Source of the DNA: Flammeovirgaceae bacterium UBA7330
GTDB lineage: Bacteria > Bacteroidota > Bacteroidia > Cytophagales > Cyclobacteriaceae
Assembly (NCBI GenBank): GCA_002471275.1
Contig: DKPQ01000017.1
Coordinates: 682,001 to 746,000 of the forward strand
Direction: 5' to 3'
Length of the DNA: 64,000 bases
In this document: in pieces, positions 16,312-25,163 of the stretch
Layout of the letters: every line of letters begins with the position of its first letter
How positions within the stretch are numbered: the first letter of the stretch is position 1
Program-made: the position numbers and the translations under genes
The notes under the pieces: generated by a model
What the model was told of the DNA's origin: nothing
Database searches by the model: none
The model's input: only the letters and a program-made list of their open reading frames with translations

Positions 16312-18204
16312 TCAATACAAAACCCTAAACCTGATTGTACCCTTGATATTTTTAAGGTTTTTGATCACTTCCTGCTCGTAATCCTTATTGATATCAGTAA
16401 TCACATATCCGATCTTTTCATTGGTTTTGAGATACTGCCCAACAATATTCAGGTTGTTCTCAGCCAAAGTGTGGTTGATCTTAGCCAGAATACCAGGTTC
16501 ATTGTGATGGATATGGATAAACCTGTGCGCATCTTTTAATTTTGGCAATACGATATTCGGAAAATTTACACTGTTGTTGGTAGATCCGGTATTGATATAA
16601 TCAATGATCTTTCCGGGTACGAAATCAGCGATGTTTTTCTGGGCTTCTTTGGTGCTACCCCCAATATGTGGTGTGAGGATCGTATTTGGCAGCCCTCTGA
16701 GTTCTGAAATAAATTCCTCCTGGTTGCTCTTAGGCTCTTCAGGGAATACATCCACGCTCGTGCCTATGATTTTTCCGGATAGAATATGCTTTTTGAGCGC
16801 TGCGATGTCTACTACATGTCCTCGGCTCAGGTTCATAAAAATCACCCCGTCCTTCATCTGGGAAAACTCTTTATCTCCTATGATGTTTTTATTTTCCGGT
16901 CTTCCATCTACGTGAAGGGATACTATATCAGACATTCCCAGTAATTCAGACAGGCTACTACATTGGGTCGCATTTCCCAGCGCCAGTTTTTCCTCCCGGT
17001 CATAGAAGCAAACTTTCATGCCCATTGACTCGGCCAAAACAGAAAGTTGGGCTCCAATATTACCGTATCCGACAATGCCCAGGGTCTTATTTCGGATTTC
17101 AAAGCTGTTCTTGGCTGATTTATCCCATTTGCCTTCGTGCATTGCATTGATCTTATCAGGAAGATTTCTGATAAGCATGATCAGTTCGCCAATCACAAGT
17201 TCCACCACAGATCTTGTATTGGAAAACGGAGCATTAAATACGGCAATACCTTTTTCCAGAGCAGTTTCCAGGTCTATTTGATTCGTGCCAATACAAAAAG
17301 CTCCAATCGCATGAAGTCTTTTGGCATTTTCCAGGACCTTTTTGGTTACCTGGGTTTTTGATCGAATACCTAATATAGAGACCTCTTTGATGGCTTCAAT
17401 CAGCTCATCCTCATCCATCCCTGCCGGATGTACTTCCACATTATATCCTTCTTCCATGAGCTTCTGGATTCCGTGGTCATGAATGTTTTCCAGTAGAAGG
17501 ACATTGATTCTGTTTTTTGGGTAAGAAAGGGCTCTTTCCATATTATTTACGTATAAAAATTCGTCGAGGGTAGGGGCTTCATGATCTGCATTTTCAAGTA
17601 CTTTTTCTCTCCGGACATTTTCCGTAAAAGCATAGAATTTATGAGCTATCCCTGCTTTTTTGATCTCATAGTCTGTATAGCCATCGCCAAGCACATAGAT
17701 TTCTCCCTCAAGTTTTAAGGCTTCGATCTGACGTGGCTTACCATTGTTTTGTGAAAGCAAGTTTTCCGGGTTAAAGCCAATGATGTTGCCGTCATCATCA
17801 TATTCAAATTCGTTGGCAAACACCCTGGATTCATCTATACCGTAGGGTTCCACAATGGGAACAATGAAGTCCTTGAACCCATTTGATACTATATATATAT
17901 TGCTGGAATATTTTCTGATGAATTCTTTATTCCGGATGAATGATTTAGAGACCTGGGCGCTCAATTTATCAACCAACTCGGGCAGATGTGACTTGTTTGC
18001 CTGAAGTGTTTCGATTCTTTGTTCGAGCGATTCTCTGAACGAAAGTTTACCTTCCATCCCTAAATCGGTAATATCTTTTACTTTTTTTAAAGCTCCACTT
18101 TTGTTTTTATGATTTTTCAAGGAGATTTCCCCCAGGACGTCCAAAGCCTCTACCCGGGTGAAAGTACTGTCAAAATCAATCACAAAATGTTTCGAATTTT
18201 CCAT
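16312..18204 (-). CDS. Fused phosphoserine phosphatase / D-3-phosphoglycerate dehydrogenase
   Basis: This protein carries the first and last steps of serine synthesis in one 630-residue chain. Residues 1-210 are a HAD phosphatase of the SerB type: DFDSTFT (nucleophile D10, acid D12), IVSNGF, the Lys of NNGKPRQIEAL and GDGYTDYEI are all present. From about 225 onward it is a SerA-type dehydrogenase. This part has GIRSKTQVTK, the NAD motif GIVGYGNIGAQLSVLAE, NLSRGHVVD, EEPKSNQEEF and the catalytic His in TPHIGGST, with a C-terminal ACT domain (HHNEPGILAKINHTLAENN). I chose ATG 18204; the frame is open to a TTG at 18219. It is divergent from the next gene by 36 bases. Confidence 0.9.
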   Translation of the reverse strand: MENSKHFVIDFDSTFTRVEALDVLGEISLKNHKNKSGALKKVKDITDLGMEGKLSFRESLEQRIETLQANKSHLPELVDKLSAQVSKSFIRNKEFIRKYSSNIYIVSNGFKDFIVPIVEPYGIDESRVFANEFEYDDDGNIIGFNPENLLSQNNGKPRQIEALKLEGEIYVLGDGYTDYEIKKAGIAHKFYAFTENVRREKVLENADHEAPTLDEFLYVNNMERALSYPKNRINVLLLENIHDHGIQKLMEEGYNVEVHPAGMDEDELIEAIKEVSILGIRSKTQVTKKVLENAKRLHAIGAFCIGTNQIDLETALEKGIAVFNAPFSNTRSVVELVIGELIMLIRNLPDKINAMHEGKWDKSAKNSFEIRNKTLGIVGYGNIGAQLSVLAESMGMKVCFYDREEKLALGNATQCSSLSELLGMSDIVSLHVDGRPENKNIIGDKEFSQMKDGVIFMNLSRGHVVDIAALKKHILSGKIIGTSVDVFPEEPKSNQEEFISELRGLPNTILTPHIGGSTKEAQKNIADFVPGKIIDYINTGSTNNSVNFPNIVLPKLKDAHRFIHIHHNEPGILAKINHTLAENNLNIVGQYLKTNEKIGYVITDINKDYEQEVIKNLKNIKGTIRFRVLY

Positions 18205-18240
18205 AAGTTCGTGAATCAAGCCGCAAAAATAAATACCTAG

Positions 18241-19590
18241 ATGTCTTATAGAACAATTGTCATTCTTTTATTATTCATAAATGTTCAAGTTTCTGCTCTT
18301 GCACAGTCTGACAGCCTATCTGTAGCTGAAGATTCTATCCCGATCACTGACACGCTTACTAAGCAACCAAAGAAACTTGAAATAATAAGCGGCAGGATTG
18401 ACAGTTTGGTGTCAACAGCCATTGGCCAGGAGGCTTTTCCAGGTTGTGTTATTTACTCTTTATATAAAGGAGAAGAGCTGTTCTCGAAATCGTATGGGTT
18501 TCATACTTATGACAGTCTTCAACCTATGAATTTTTATGACATATTCGACCTCGCTTCAGTTTCTAAGAATACGGGTGGAGTACTGGCCATGATGAAGTTA
18601 TATGAAAATGGACTCATTCAGCTAGATGATCCTATCAAGGATTATGTCAAAGGTTTTGGGTGGAATAAGAGAGGAAGATCCACCATCCGGGAGGCCATGT
18701 CTCATCAGGCCGGACTTCAAAGCTGGATTAAGTTTTATGAGGAAATAAAAAAGAAGAACGGGAAGTATAAGTCACGTACGCTTGCTGAGCAACAGTCAGA
18801 GGAATATCCCTTCAAAGCAGCTAAAGGTAAATATGTTCACAAGGATTTTTATCGGAAGATCAAAAAGATGATTCGGCGCTCTACTTACCACAAAGAGAAA
18901 AAGTATATCTATTCCGATCTGTTTTTCTATTTGGTACCGGAGATCGTTACCAATCTTACTGGAATGGGGTATGAAGAGTTTTTAAGATACCATTATTACG
19001 ATTCTTTGGGGGCCGCTACCATAGGTTTTAATCCATTAGAGAATTATGATGCTTCAGCTATTGTGCCTACGGAAATAGATACATTTTTCAGGATGGAAAA
19101 CATACACGGTACCGTCCACGACGAGGGAGCCATCCTGATGAAGGGTGTCTCCGGTCACGCGGGTTTATTTGCCAATGCAGCTGACCTGTCCAGGGTCTGG
19201 CAAATGCTTTTGAACGGCGGAGAATATGAAGGCAAGCGCTATTTAAAGGCAGCAACGATCGAGCTTTTCAGCTCATATCAGTACCCCTCAAATGAAAGCC
19301 GAAGAGGGTTGGGATTTGATAAGCCTTTGCTTGAATATGATCCTAAATTGAGTAGCGTTGCAGAAAAAGCCAGTGTCTATAGCTTTGGACATTCCGGCTA
19401 CACCGGGACGTTTGTATGGGTAGACCCCAGGTATGACCTTTTGTATATCTTTCTTTCCAATCGGGTATATCCCACCAGGGACCATCGTGCGATTTATGAG
19501 CTCAATGTAAGGCCTCAGATCCATAGCTGGCTCTATGACCTGATACTTCCTGAAGAAGGCCAAAATATTGAGAATTTTGAAAAAAACTAA
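18241..19590 (+). CDS. Exported serine hydrolase of the beta-lactamase/PBP family
   Basis: A signal peptide (SYRTIVILLLFINVQVSALAQ) is followed by a class C beta-lactamase fold. The nucleophile motif SVSK lies at residues 106-109 (FDLASVSKNTGG), and YSDLFFY (in YIYSDLFFY) is at the position of the YxN motif. HSGYTGTFVW near the C-terminus takes the place of KTG. These hydrolases include D-aminopeptidases, DD-carboxypeptidases and esterases, so the substrate cannot be fixed from sequence. It precedes a transporter, acetyltransferase, amidohydrolase and two racemases on the same strand. That context suggests a substrate with D-amino acids or peptides. Periplasmic or surface-exposed. Confidence 0.85.
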   Translation: MSYRTIVILLLFINVQVSALAQSDSLSVAEDSIPITDTLTKQPKKLEIISGRIDSLVSTAIGQEAFPGCVIYSLYKGEELFSKSYGFHTYDSLQPMNFYDIFDLASVSKNTGGVLAMMKLYENGLIQLDDPIKDYVKGFGWNKRGRSTIREAMSHQAGLQSWIKFYEEIKKKNGKYKSRTLAEQQSEEYPFKAAKGKYVHKDFYRKIKKMIRRSTYHKEKKYIYSDLFFYLVPEIVTNLTGMGYEEFLRYHYYDSLGAATIGFNPLENYDASAIVPTEIDTFFRMENIHGTVHDEGAILMKGVSGHAGLFANAADLSRVWQMLLNGGEYEGKRYLKAATIELFSSYQYPSNESRRGLGFDKPLLEYDPKLSSVAEKASVYSFGHSGYTGTFVWVDPRYDLLYIFLSNRVYPTRDHRAIYELNVRPQIHSWLYDLILPEEGQNIENFEKN

Positions 19591-19658
19591 ACATTGCTAT
19601 GGTCGGTGTGTTGATTTTTATAGATTGGCGACTAAGTTGAAACAGATCATAACATATT

Positions 19659-21092
19659 TTGGAAATTCATTGGATAGACCTTACCGTTTTTATCGTATAT
19701 ATTCTTTTGATGCTTGGGGTAGGGGCATATTTTTTAAAGTCCAATAAGAGTACAGATGATTATTATGTAGGCGGAAGGACCATGAGCAGCTGGCACGTAG
19801 GGCTCTCTGTAGTGGCTACCGATGTCGGTGGGGGTTTTTCTATTGGACTGGGAGGTTTGGGTTTTACCATGGGCATTTCAGGTTCATGGATGCTGTTTAC
19901 CGGATTATTGGGCGCCTGGTTGGCAGCGGTAATTCTCATTCCAAGGATCACAGAAATTCCCGGTTTTAAAAAGCTGTACACTTTCCCTGAAATCTTCAAA
20001 GTCTTTTATGACAAGAAAACGGCATTATTGGCTGGAATTATTTCTGCCATAGGCTATGCCGGATTTACCAGTTCACAATTGCTCGCAGGAGCTAAACTAG
20101 CCTCTTCCACTTTTGTGTCCCTCAGTCTACAAAATGCCCTGTTCATCATGGGTACAATAGCTGTAGTCTACACAGTAATGGGTGGATTAAAAGCTGTCAT
20201 TTACACAGATACCATTCAATGGGGATTGCTCCTTTCCGGACTGATATTTATTGGTATCCCGTTGTGTTATCAGGCCATTGGGGGATATGCAGGGTTAACA
20301 GCCAGCATCCCCGACAATTTTCTGAGTTTTAGCAATCTTACCTGGCAGGATCTTGTAAACTGGGGGGTAACCATCATTCCTATTTGGTTTGTTGGAATGA
20401 CCCTATACCAACGTATATATGCCTGTAAGAGCAAGCGAGATGCCCAGAAAGCATGGTTTATTGCCGGGATTTTTGAATGGCCTATCATGGCAATTATGGG
20501 GGTACTACTGGGCATGTTTGCCAGAGTAGCTGCCGACCAGGGCATGTTTGAATATGCGGGGTTTGCCACTGCAGCAGGAATGGATGCTGAAGTTGGGCTG
20601 CCACTATTATTGCGTACTGTTTTACCAGTTGGACTTACCGGCTTAATGATGTCGGCATACTTCTCTGCAGTGCTTTCTACTGCAGATAGTTGTCTGATGG
20701 CTTCATCTGGTAATCTCGTCACAGACATTATAGGATTTGAAGGCACAAACACCAGAAAGTTTCTCAAGCTTTCTCAATTGTTTACGTTAATCATAGGTGT
20801 ATTAGCACTCCTGCTGGCCTCTTTTATGCAAAGCGTGTTGGAGCTCATGTTATATTCCTATGCATTCATGGTTTCAGGACTTTTTATCCCTGTACTTGGT
20901 GGATTGTTTCTCAAAAAACCCGATCCCAATGCAGCTTTTTTCAGTATGTTAATAGGAGGAGTAACAACTATCAGTCTGATCATATTGAATATTCAGCTGC
21001 CCCTTGGACTAGATGCCAATATCTACGGTATCACAATGTCGCTGATCACTTTTTTATCTTTAAACAGAATTTTAACCACACATAAAGCATGA
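19659..21092 (+). CDS. Sodium:solute symporter family transporter
   Basis: This 477-residue polytopic protein belongs to the SSS family (sodium symporters for sugars, amino acids, choline and others). It has about 13 membrane segments. The first is IDLTVFIVYILLMLGVGAYF, followed by the family motif KSTDDYYVGGRTMSSWHVGLSVVATDVGGGFSIGLGGLG. A conserved later motif is YFSAVLSTADSCLMASSGNLVTDI. The substrate is not evident. The start is TTG 19659, since a stop codon lies at 19650-19652 and no ATG lies between. The stop overlaps the next start by 4 bases (ATGA), indicating coupling with the GNAT gene. Confidence 0.9.
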   Translation: MEIHWIDLTVFIVYILLMLGVGAYFLKSNKSTDDYYVGGRTMSSWHVGLSVVATDVGGGFSIGLGGLGFTMGISGSWMLFTGLLGAWLAAVILIPRITEIPGFKKLYTFPEIFKVFYDKKTALLAGIISAIGYAGFTSSQLLAGAKLASSTFVSLSLQNALFIMGTIAVVYTVMGGLKAVIYTDTIQWGLLLSGLIFIGIPLCYQAIGGYAGLTASIPDNFLSFSNLTWQDLVNWGVTIIPIWFVGMTLYQRIYACKSKRDAQKAWFIAGIFEWPIMAIMGVLLGMFARVAADQGMFEYAGFATAAGMDAEVGLPLLLRTVLPVGLTGLMMSAYFSAVLSTADSCLMASSGNLVTDIIGFEGTNTRKFLKLSQLFTLIIGVLALLLASFMQSVLELMLYSYAFMVSGLFIPVLGGLFLKKPDPNAAFFSMLIGGVTTISLIILNIQLPLGLDANIYGITMSLITFLSLNRILTTHKA

Positions 21093-21529
21093 AGATCGAA
21101 GTATTAAAGCCTGCAGACACCGTAGGCCTGGTTCAGTTACAACAAATTAGAGACTTTTTATTCGAGCACCTAGACCAGTATGGCGATAAGAAAGAGGATA
21201 TCATGAAAGCCATCAATTACGCCTTAAATAAAGGCATTACACCAGGAGGCTTTATTGTCGTTGGTAGTGAAGGAAGTCAAATTGCTGGTGTTGTGGTGGT
21301 GAATAAAACCGGCATGGAAGGTTATATCCCTGAAAACATACTCGTTTATATTGCCACCCACAGAGACCATCGAGGTAAGGGTCTTGGAAAAAAATTAATG
21401 CAACGTGCAATTGATGAGGCTGAGGGAGCTATCGCACTACATGTAGAGCCTGATAATCCAGCCAAAATCCTCTATGAGAAATTGGGCTTTACCAATAAGT
21501 ATTTAGAAATGCGACTGATAAAATCCTGA
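21089..21529 (+). CDS. GNAT-family N-acetyltransferase
   Basis: This small (146 aa) GNAT enzyme has the acetyl-CoA binding loop HRDHRGKGLGKKLMQRAID, corresponding to the R/Q-x-x-G-x-G/A motif A. Motif B follows in LHVEPDNPAKILYEKLGF. The substrate is unknown. It overlaps the symporter stop by 4 bases, and the M20 amidohydrolase starts 1 base after its stop. These tight junctions suggest co-translation and a shared pathway. One reading is that it acetylates an amino acid or amine that the adjacent amidohydrolase can deacylate. This is inference. Confidence 0.85.
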   Translation: MKIEVLKPADTVGLVQLQQIRDFLFEHLDQYGDKKEDIMKAINYALNKGITPGGFIVVGSEGSQIAGVVVVNKTGMEGYIPENILVYIATHRDHRGKGLGKKLMQRAIDEAEGAIALHVEPDNPAKILYEKLGFTNKYLEMRLIKS

Positions 21530-21530
21530 T

Positions 21531-22667
21531 ATGACAGATCATTTGCCGGAGGTCATTCAATTCAGACGGTATCTGCATCAAAACCCTGAATTATCAAACC
21601 ATGAGAGGGAGACCTCCAGATTTATCCTTGATAAAATCAGGCAATGTGATCCTGATGAGATCATCTCTTTTGATAATTATGGGCTTGCAGTAATCTTTAG
21701 GGGGAAATCACCCGGGAAATGCTTACTGATCCGGGGGGATATGGACGCCTTACCTATCCAGGAGATCAATGAGGTAGAATATAAGTCAAACACTGAGGGG
21801 GTGAGCCACAAATGCGGACACGATGGTCATTCTGCCATTTTGTATGGATTGGCCAGGATTTATTCCTCAGAAAGACCGAAAAAAGGGGACACTATACTGC
21901 TATTTCAACCTGCTGAAGAGACCGGAGATGGTGCAAAGGGTATACTTGCTGATCCGAAATTTTCTCAATTAAAGCCTGATTTCGTTGTAGCCCTTCATAA
22001 CCTTCCGGGTTTTGCTAAGCATAAGATCATTTATAGAAGTGGAGTCTTTACTGCTGCAGCAAATAGCATCATTATTAAGTACCATGGAAAGACCTCCCAT
22101 GCTGCGGAGCCTGAGCTGGGGATGAACCCTGCCATAGCCATGGCAGAAGTTACAAAGAGATACGAAGCACTTTGTAATCCGGATATGGAGGATCCCGATT
22201 TTCAGATTATTACACCTATATATTATACACTGGGCCACAAATCCTATGGTGTTTCTGCCGGATATGGGGAGACACACTTTACTTTGAGGGCATGGCACAA
22301 TGAGGTGATGGAAAAACTGGAATCGAAATGTGAAGACATCGCCCGGGAAGTGGGTGGGTATTACGGACTGAGGATTGAAATAGACTGGACACAGAGCTTC
22401 TTTGCCAATGAAAACAATAAAATTGTTGTTGATGCCATCGAAGCTTCTGCCAAAGCCCTGCAACTGGAGATGGAAGAGAAAAGTACGCCTTTTAAGTGGG
22501 GTGAAGATTTCGGGTTGTTTACGAAGGAATTTCCCGGAGCCATGTTTGGACTGGGGGCTGGTACGCAGTCACCTGCACTACACAATCCTGATTATGATTT
22601 TCCTGATGAGATCCTTGAAACGGGTATTCGAATGATGCTGAAAATACAGAAACAACTGTCTGGCTAG
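21531..22667 (+). CDS. M20-family amidohydrolase (aminoacylase/carboxypeptidase type)
   Basis: The 378 residues fit the M20D class. They start with FRRYLHQNPELSNHERETS and contain the metal-binding motifs LIRGDMDALP and CGHDGHSAIL. The catalytic Glu pair is in FQPAEETGDGAKG, another metal His in ALHNLPG, and a dimerisation lid includes HAAEPELGMNPAIAM. Enzymes of this class hydrolyse N-acyl amino acids or auxin-like conjugates. It lacks a signal peptide, so it acts in the cytoplasm. Its context, one base after a GNAT gene and upstream of two racemases, suggests N-acyl amino acids as substrate. Confidence 0.9.
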   Translation: MTDHLPEVIQFRRYLHQNPELSNHERETSRFILDKIRQCDPDEIISFDNYGLAVIFRGKSPGKCLLIRGDMDALPIQEINEVEYKSNTEGVSHKCGHDGHSAILYGLARIYSSERPKKGDTILLFQPAEETGDGAKGILADPKFSQLKPDFVVALHNLPGFAKHKIIYRSGVFTAAANSIIIKYHGKTSHAAEPELGMNPAIAMAEVTKRYEALCNPDMEDPDFQIITPIYYTLGHKSYGVSAGYGETHFTLRAWHNEVMEKLESKCEDIAREVGGYYGLRIEIDWTQSFFANENNKIVVDAIEASAKALQLEMEEKSTPFKWGEDFGLFTKEFPGAMFGLGAGTQSPALHNPDYDFPDEILETGIRMMLKIQKQLSG

Positions 22668-22699
22668 ATCACCTGATCCACCACTTAGGGATCATTCTT

Positions 22700-22707
22700 T
22701 AACTTTG
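22700..22707 (+). promoter_or_regulatory. Candidate -7 box upstream of alr
   Basis: TAACTTTG fits TAnnTTTG and ends 28 bases before the alr start codon. There is no TTG at the usual -33 distance, so it may be weak or activator-dependent. If real, the racemase pair has its own promoter inside the plus-strand cluster. Confidence 0.4.
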
Positions 22708-22735
22708 CAGTTCTTCTACAATTCAAATTTCAACT

Positions 22736-23953
22736 ATGTTGGCTTCTTCCACGATAGAATTAGACTATTCAGCCCTACTCAACAACCTTAAAATTATCAG
22801 GGGTATCCTGGGCCCAGACATCAAATTTTCTTCTGTGGTGAAAGGCAACGCCTACGGGCATGGGATCAGCGAATTTGTTTCGATGGCCGAAATGGCCAAT
22901 GTAGATCATTTTTCAGTGTTTAGTGCCGGAGAGGCTTTTTCAGTAAAGAAAGCCGGATCAAACCCACAGGTCCTTATCATGGGTTTCATTGATGACAGTG
23001 AAGTAGAGTGGGCGGTTGAAAATGATGTTGAGTTTTTTGTCTTTGAAAGTGGCCGGTTGCAGGCAGCTATCAATGCAGCTAAAAAACTCGGAAAGAAAGC
23101 CCGCATTCATATTGAATTTGAAACAGGGCTGAACAGGACAGGTTTTAGTCCCGAACAGCTCGAGAAAGTTGTTCCGATCATACAGAAGAACCTGGATAAC
23201 CTTGAGGTATGCGGAGACTGCACACATTATGCAGGTGCGGAAAGCATTGCCAATTATGTAAGGGTCAAAAGTCAAATCAAAAAATTTAATAAGATGGACC
23301 GATGGCTGAGGTCAAATGGAATTAATCCGCTTAGAAGACATACAGCATGTTCAGCCGCTGCCATGAGTTATCCCAAGAGCAGGATGGATATGGTCAGAAT
23401 CGGAATTCTACAATATGGTTTTTGGCCCAGCCGGGAAACCATCATAGATTTCTTAAAAAATAAAACTGACAGGGTAGATCCACTGAAACGCGTGATCAAA
23501 TGGAAGAGTACTGTGATGGACGTAAAGGAAGTGACTACCGGTGAGTTTATAGGATATGGTACCACATTCATGGCCTCTGAACACATGAAAGTGGCTACTG
23601 TGCCGGTAGGGTATTCTCACGGGTATTCCAGATCACTAAGCAATCAGGGGCGTGTCCTGATCTGTGGTAAAAGACTTGCGGTGATCGGAATAGTTAATAT
23701 GAATATATTGATGGTAGATATATCGGAGGCTCCTGAAGTGAAGAAAGGCGATGAAGTTGTCCTTATAGGTGATCAGGGAGATCAATCCGTATCTGTTGCC
23801 TCATTTAGTGAACTCAGTAATCTATTGAATTATGAACTTTTAACGCGTTTACCGCATAATATACCTAGAAAGGTGGTCAACACCGATGCATTAGTAACCA
23901 AAAACTCAAACAATGGCCTACATAACGCTGAAGAGAAAGTCGCTACAGCATAA
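22736..23953 (+). CDS. alr: Alanine racemase
   Basis: This PLP enzyme interconverts L- and D-alanine for peptidoglycan. The N-terminal barrel holds the PLP lysine in SVVKGNAYGHG (about residue 36). The usual TGLNRTGF motif follows, then HTACSAAAM. The C-terminal beta domain carries the second base Tyr in GEFIGYGTTF and the segment VPVGYSHGYSRSLSNQGRVLI. Length is 405 residues, slightly longer than the usual 360-380, with an extra C-terminal polar tail after VPHNIPRKVV-like sequence. Its last 41 bases overlap the next racemase gene in another frame. Confidence 0.9.
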   Translation: MLASSTIELDYSALLNNLKIIRGILGPDIKFSSVVKGNAYGHGISEFVSMAEMANVDHFSVFSAGEAFSVKKAGSNPQVLIMGFIDDSEVEWAVENDVEFFVFESGRLQAAINAAKKLGKKARIHIEFETGLNRTGFSPEQLEKVVPIIQKNLDNLEVCGDCTHYAGAESIANYVRVKSQIKKFNKMDRWLRSNGINPLRRHTACSAAAMSYPKSRMDMVRIGILQYGFWPSRETIIDFLKNKTDRVDPLKRVIKWKSTVMDVKEVTTGEFIGYGTTFMASEHMKVATVPVGYSHGYSRSLSNQGRVLICGKRLAVIGIVNMNILMVDISEAPEVKKGDEVVLIGDQGDQSVSVASFSELSNLLNYELLTRLPHNIPRKVVNTDALVTKNSNNGLHNAEEKVATA

Positions 23954-24983
23954 TTATTCATACCTCGAGCAATTTTTTGCTCAACATGATATTAGTTGGG
24001 GGGTAGTTACAAAATTGCTCTGTGGAAATAAAAAATTCATCAATGAAGTAATTCAGCTTGGTACCAAGGAAGTACATGATTCCCGTGTGAGCAACCTGAA
24101 GGTGGCTAAAGAAATAGACCCGGGGGTGCAGACGGTCTACATTAAACCACCTGCTAAAAAGGCGATTCCTAAGGTAGTGAAGTATGCAGATGTGAGCTTC
24201 AATACCGAGCTTTCAACGATCCGGTTAATTTCCGAAGAAGCCAAACGACAAAATAAGATTCATAAGGTCATTATCATGATTGAGATGGGTGACCTGAGAG
24301 AAGGAGTGATGGGAGAACAGCTGCTCGGCTTTTATGGTAAAGTATTTGAACTACCGAATATTAAGGTAGTAGGGATTGGGACCAATCTTAATTGTCTGCA
24401 TGGCGTGATGCCCTCACAGGATAAGCTCATCCAACTTAGCTTGTATGAACAATTGATTGAAGCCAAATTCGACAAAAAGATCCCGTGGGTTTCCGGTGGG
24501 ACCTCTGTGGTGATTCCACTGTTGATGAGTAGACAGCTACCCAAAGGTGTCAATCACTTTAGAGTTGGGGAGACATTATACTTTGGTACGGATCTGGTAG
24601 CAGAAGCTCCCATAAAAAAGATGAAGCAGGATGTGTTTACACTCAATGCCCAGATCATTGAGTTGATAAAAAAACCAAAAGTGCCAGTAGGTGAATTAGC
24701 TACCAATCCATCAGGAGAGAAATATGAGATTGATGAAGATGATTACGGCAAGGAATCATACCGGGCTATACTTGATCTTGGGCTACTCGATGTATCTACT
24801 GATTACATGATTCCTGTGGATGAAGAATTACAAATTAGTGGTGCCAGTTCTGATATGCTGGTCATTGATCTGGGTAACTCCAAAAGGAATTTTAAAGTGG
24901 GCGATTGGATCAAATTTAGGCTGAAATATATGGGAGCTCTGAGTTTATTGAATTCCAATTATATAGACAAGGTGGTAGAGTGA
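23913..24983 (+). CDS. Alanine/ornithine racemase-family PLP enzyme
   Basis: The 356 residues belong to the alanine racemase N-terminal fold but differ from Alr. The PLP lysine region is WGVVTKLLCGNKKFI, and MIEMGDLREGVMGEQLL closely resembles the LGDLREG segment of ornithine racemases. A later motif is PWVSGGTSVVIPLL with NHFRVGETLYFGTD. The substrate is not known; ornithine, lysine or another basic amino acid is plausible. It starts inside the end of alr (41-base overlap), so two distinct racemases are translated from one transcript. An AT-rich inverted repeat lies just after its stop. Confidence 0.82.
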   Translation: MAYITLKRKSLQHNYSYLEQFFAQHDISWGVVTKLLCGNKKFINEVIQLGTKEVHDSRVSNLKVAKEIDPGVQTVYIKPPAKKAIPKVVKYADVSFNTELSTIRLISEEAKRQNKIHKVIIMIEMGDLREGVMGEQLLGFYGKVFELPNIKVVGIGTNLNCLHGVMPSQDKLIQLSLYEQLIEAKFDKKIPWVSGGTSVVIPLLMSRQLPKGVNHFRVGETLYFGTDLVAEAPIKKMKQDVFTLNAQIIELIKKPKVPVGELATNPSGEKYEIDEDDYGKESYRAILDLGLLDVSTDYMIPVDEELQISGASSDMLVIDLGNSKRNFKVGDWIKFRLKYMGALSLLNSNYIDKVVE

Positions 24984-25000
24984 GATTGTGGGAAAATTCT

Positions 25001-25025
25001 ATTATTTAAAATGATTCTAAATAAT
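25001..25025 (+). terminator. AT-rich inverted repeat after the racemase gene
   Basis: ATTATTTA at 25001-25008 and TAAATAAT at 25018-25025 form a perfect 8-bp stem with a 9-base loop. The stem contains only A/T pairs and no U-run follows, so it would be a weak terminator. It lies 18 bases after the stop codon. Confidence 0.25.
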
Positions 25026-25108
25026 GACAATATTACCACTTATAAAAGTATCTAATTACCTGATTGTCAGTGGCTTTTATCTATGACAACCCTTGATTTT
25101 AATAAAAT

Positions 25109-25120
25109 GCCCATATGGGC
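25109..25120. promoter_or_regulatory. Perfect 12-base palindrome upstream of the ActA promoter
   Basis: GCCCATATGGGC is a perfect palindrome ending 12 bases before the -33 box of the act-operon promoter. Its centre is about 53-56 bases upstream of the predicted transcription start, a position used by activators. The factor is unknown. Confidence 0.4.
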
Positions 25121-25132
25121 TACAGTTCTGCC

Positions 25133-25163
25133 TTTGAAATACACACCCCCCGTGTTACATTTG
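25133..25163 (+). promoter_or_regulatory. Consensus Bacteroidota promoter of the act/cox operon
   Basis: TTTG (25133-25136), exactly 19 bases, then TACATTTG (25156-25163) is a full match to TTTG-N19-TAnnTTTG. Transcription would begin near 25168, leaving a leader of about 50 bases without a Shine-Dalgarno site. The -7 box sits inside the palindrome GTTACA-TT-TGTAAC (25154-25167), so a repressor bound there would block the polymerase. Confidence 0.8.

Noticed and set aside
25025..25069. TGACAAT...ATTGTCA inverted repeat upstream of actA
   Set aside because: Seven-base arms with a loop of about 31 bases in AT-rich DNA are expected by chance and do not fit an operator spacing.
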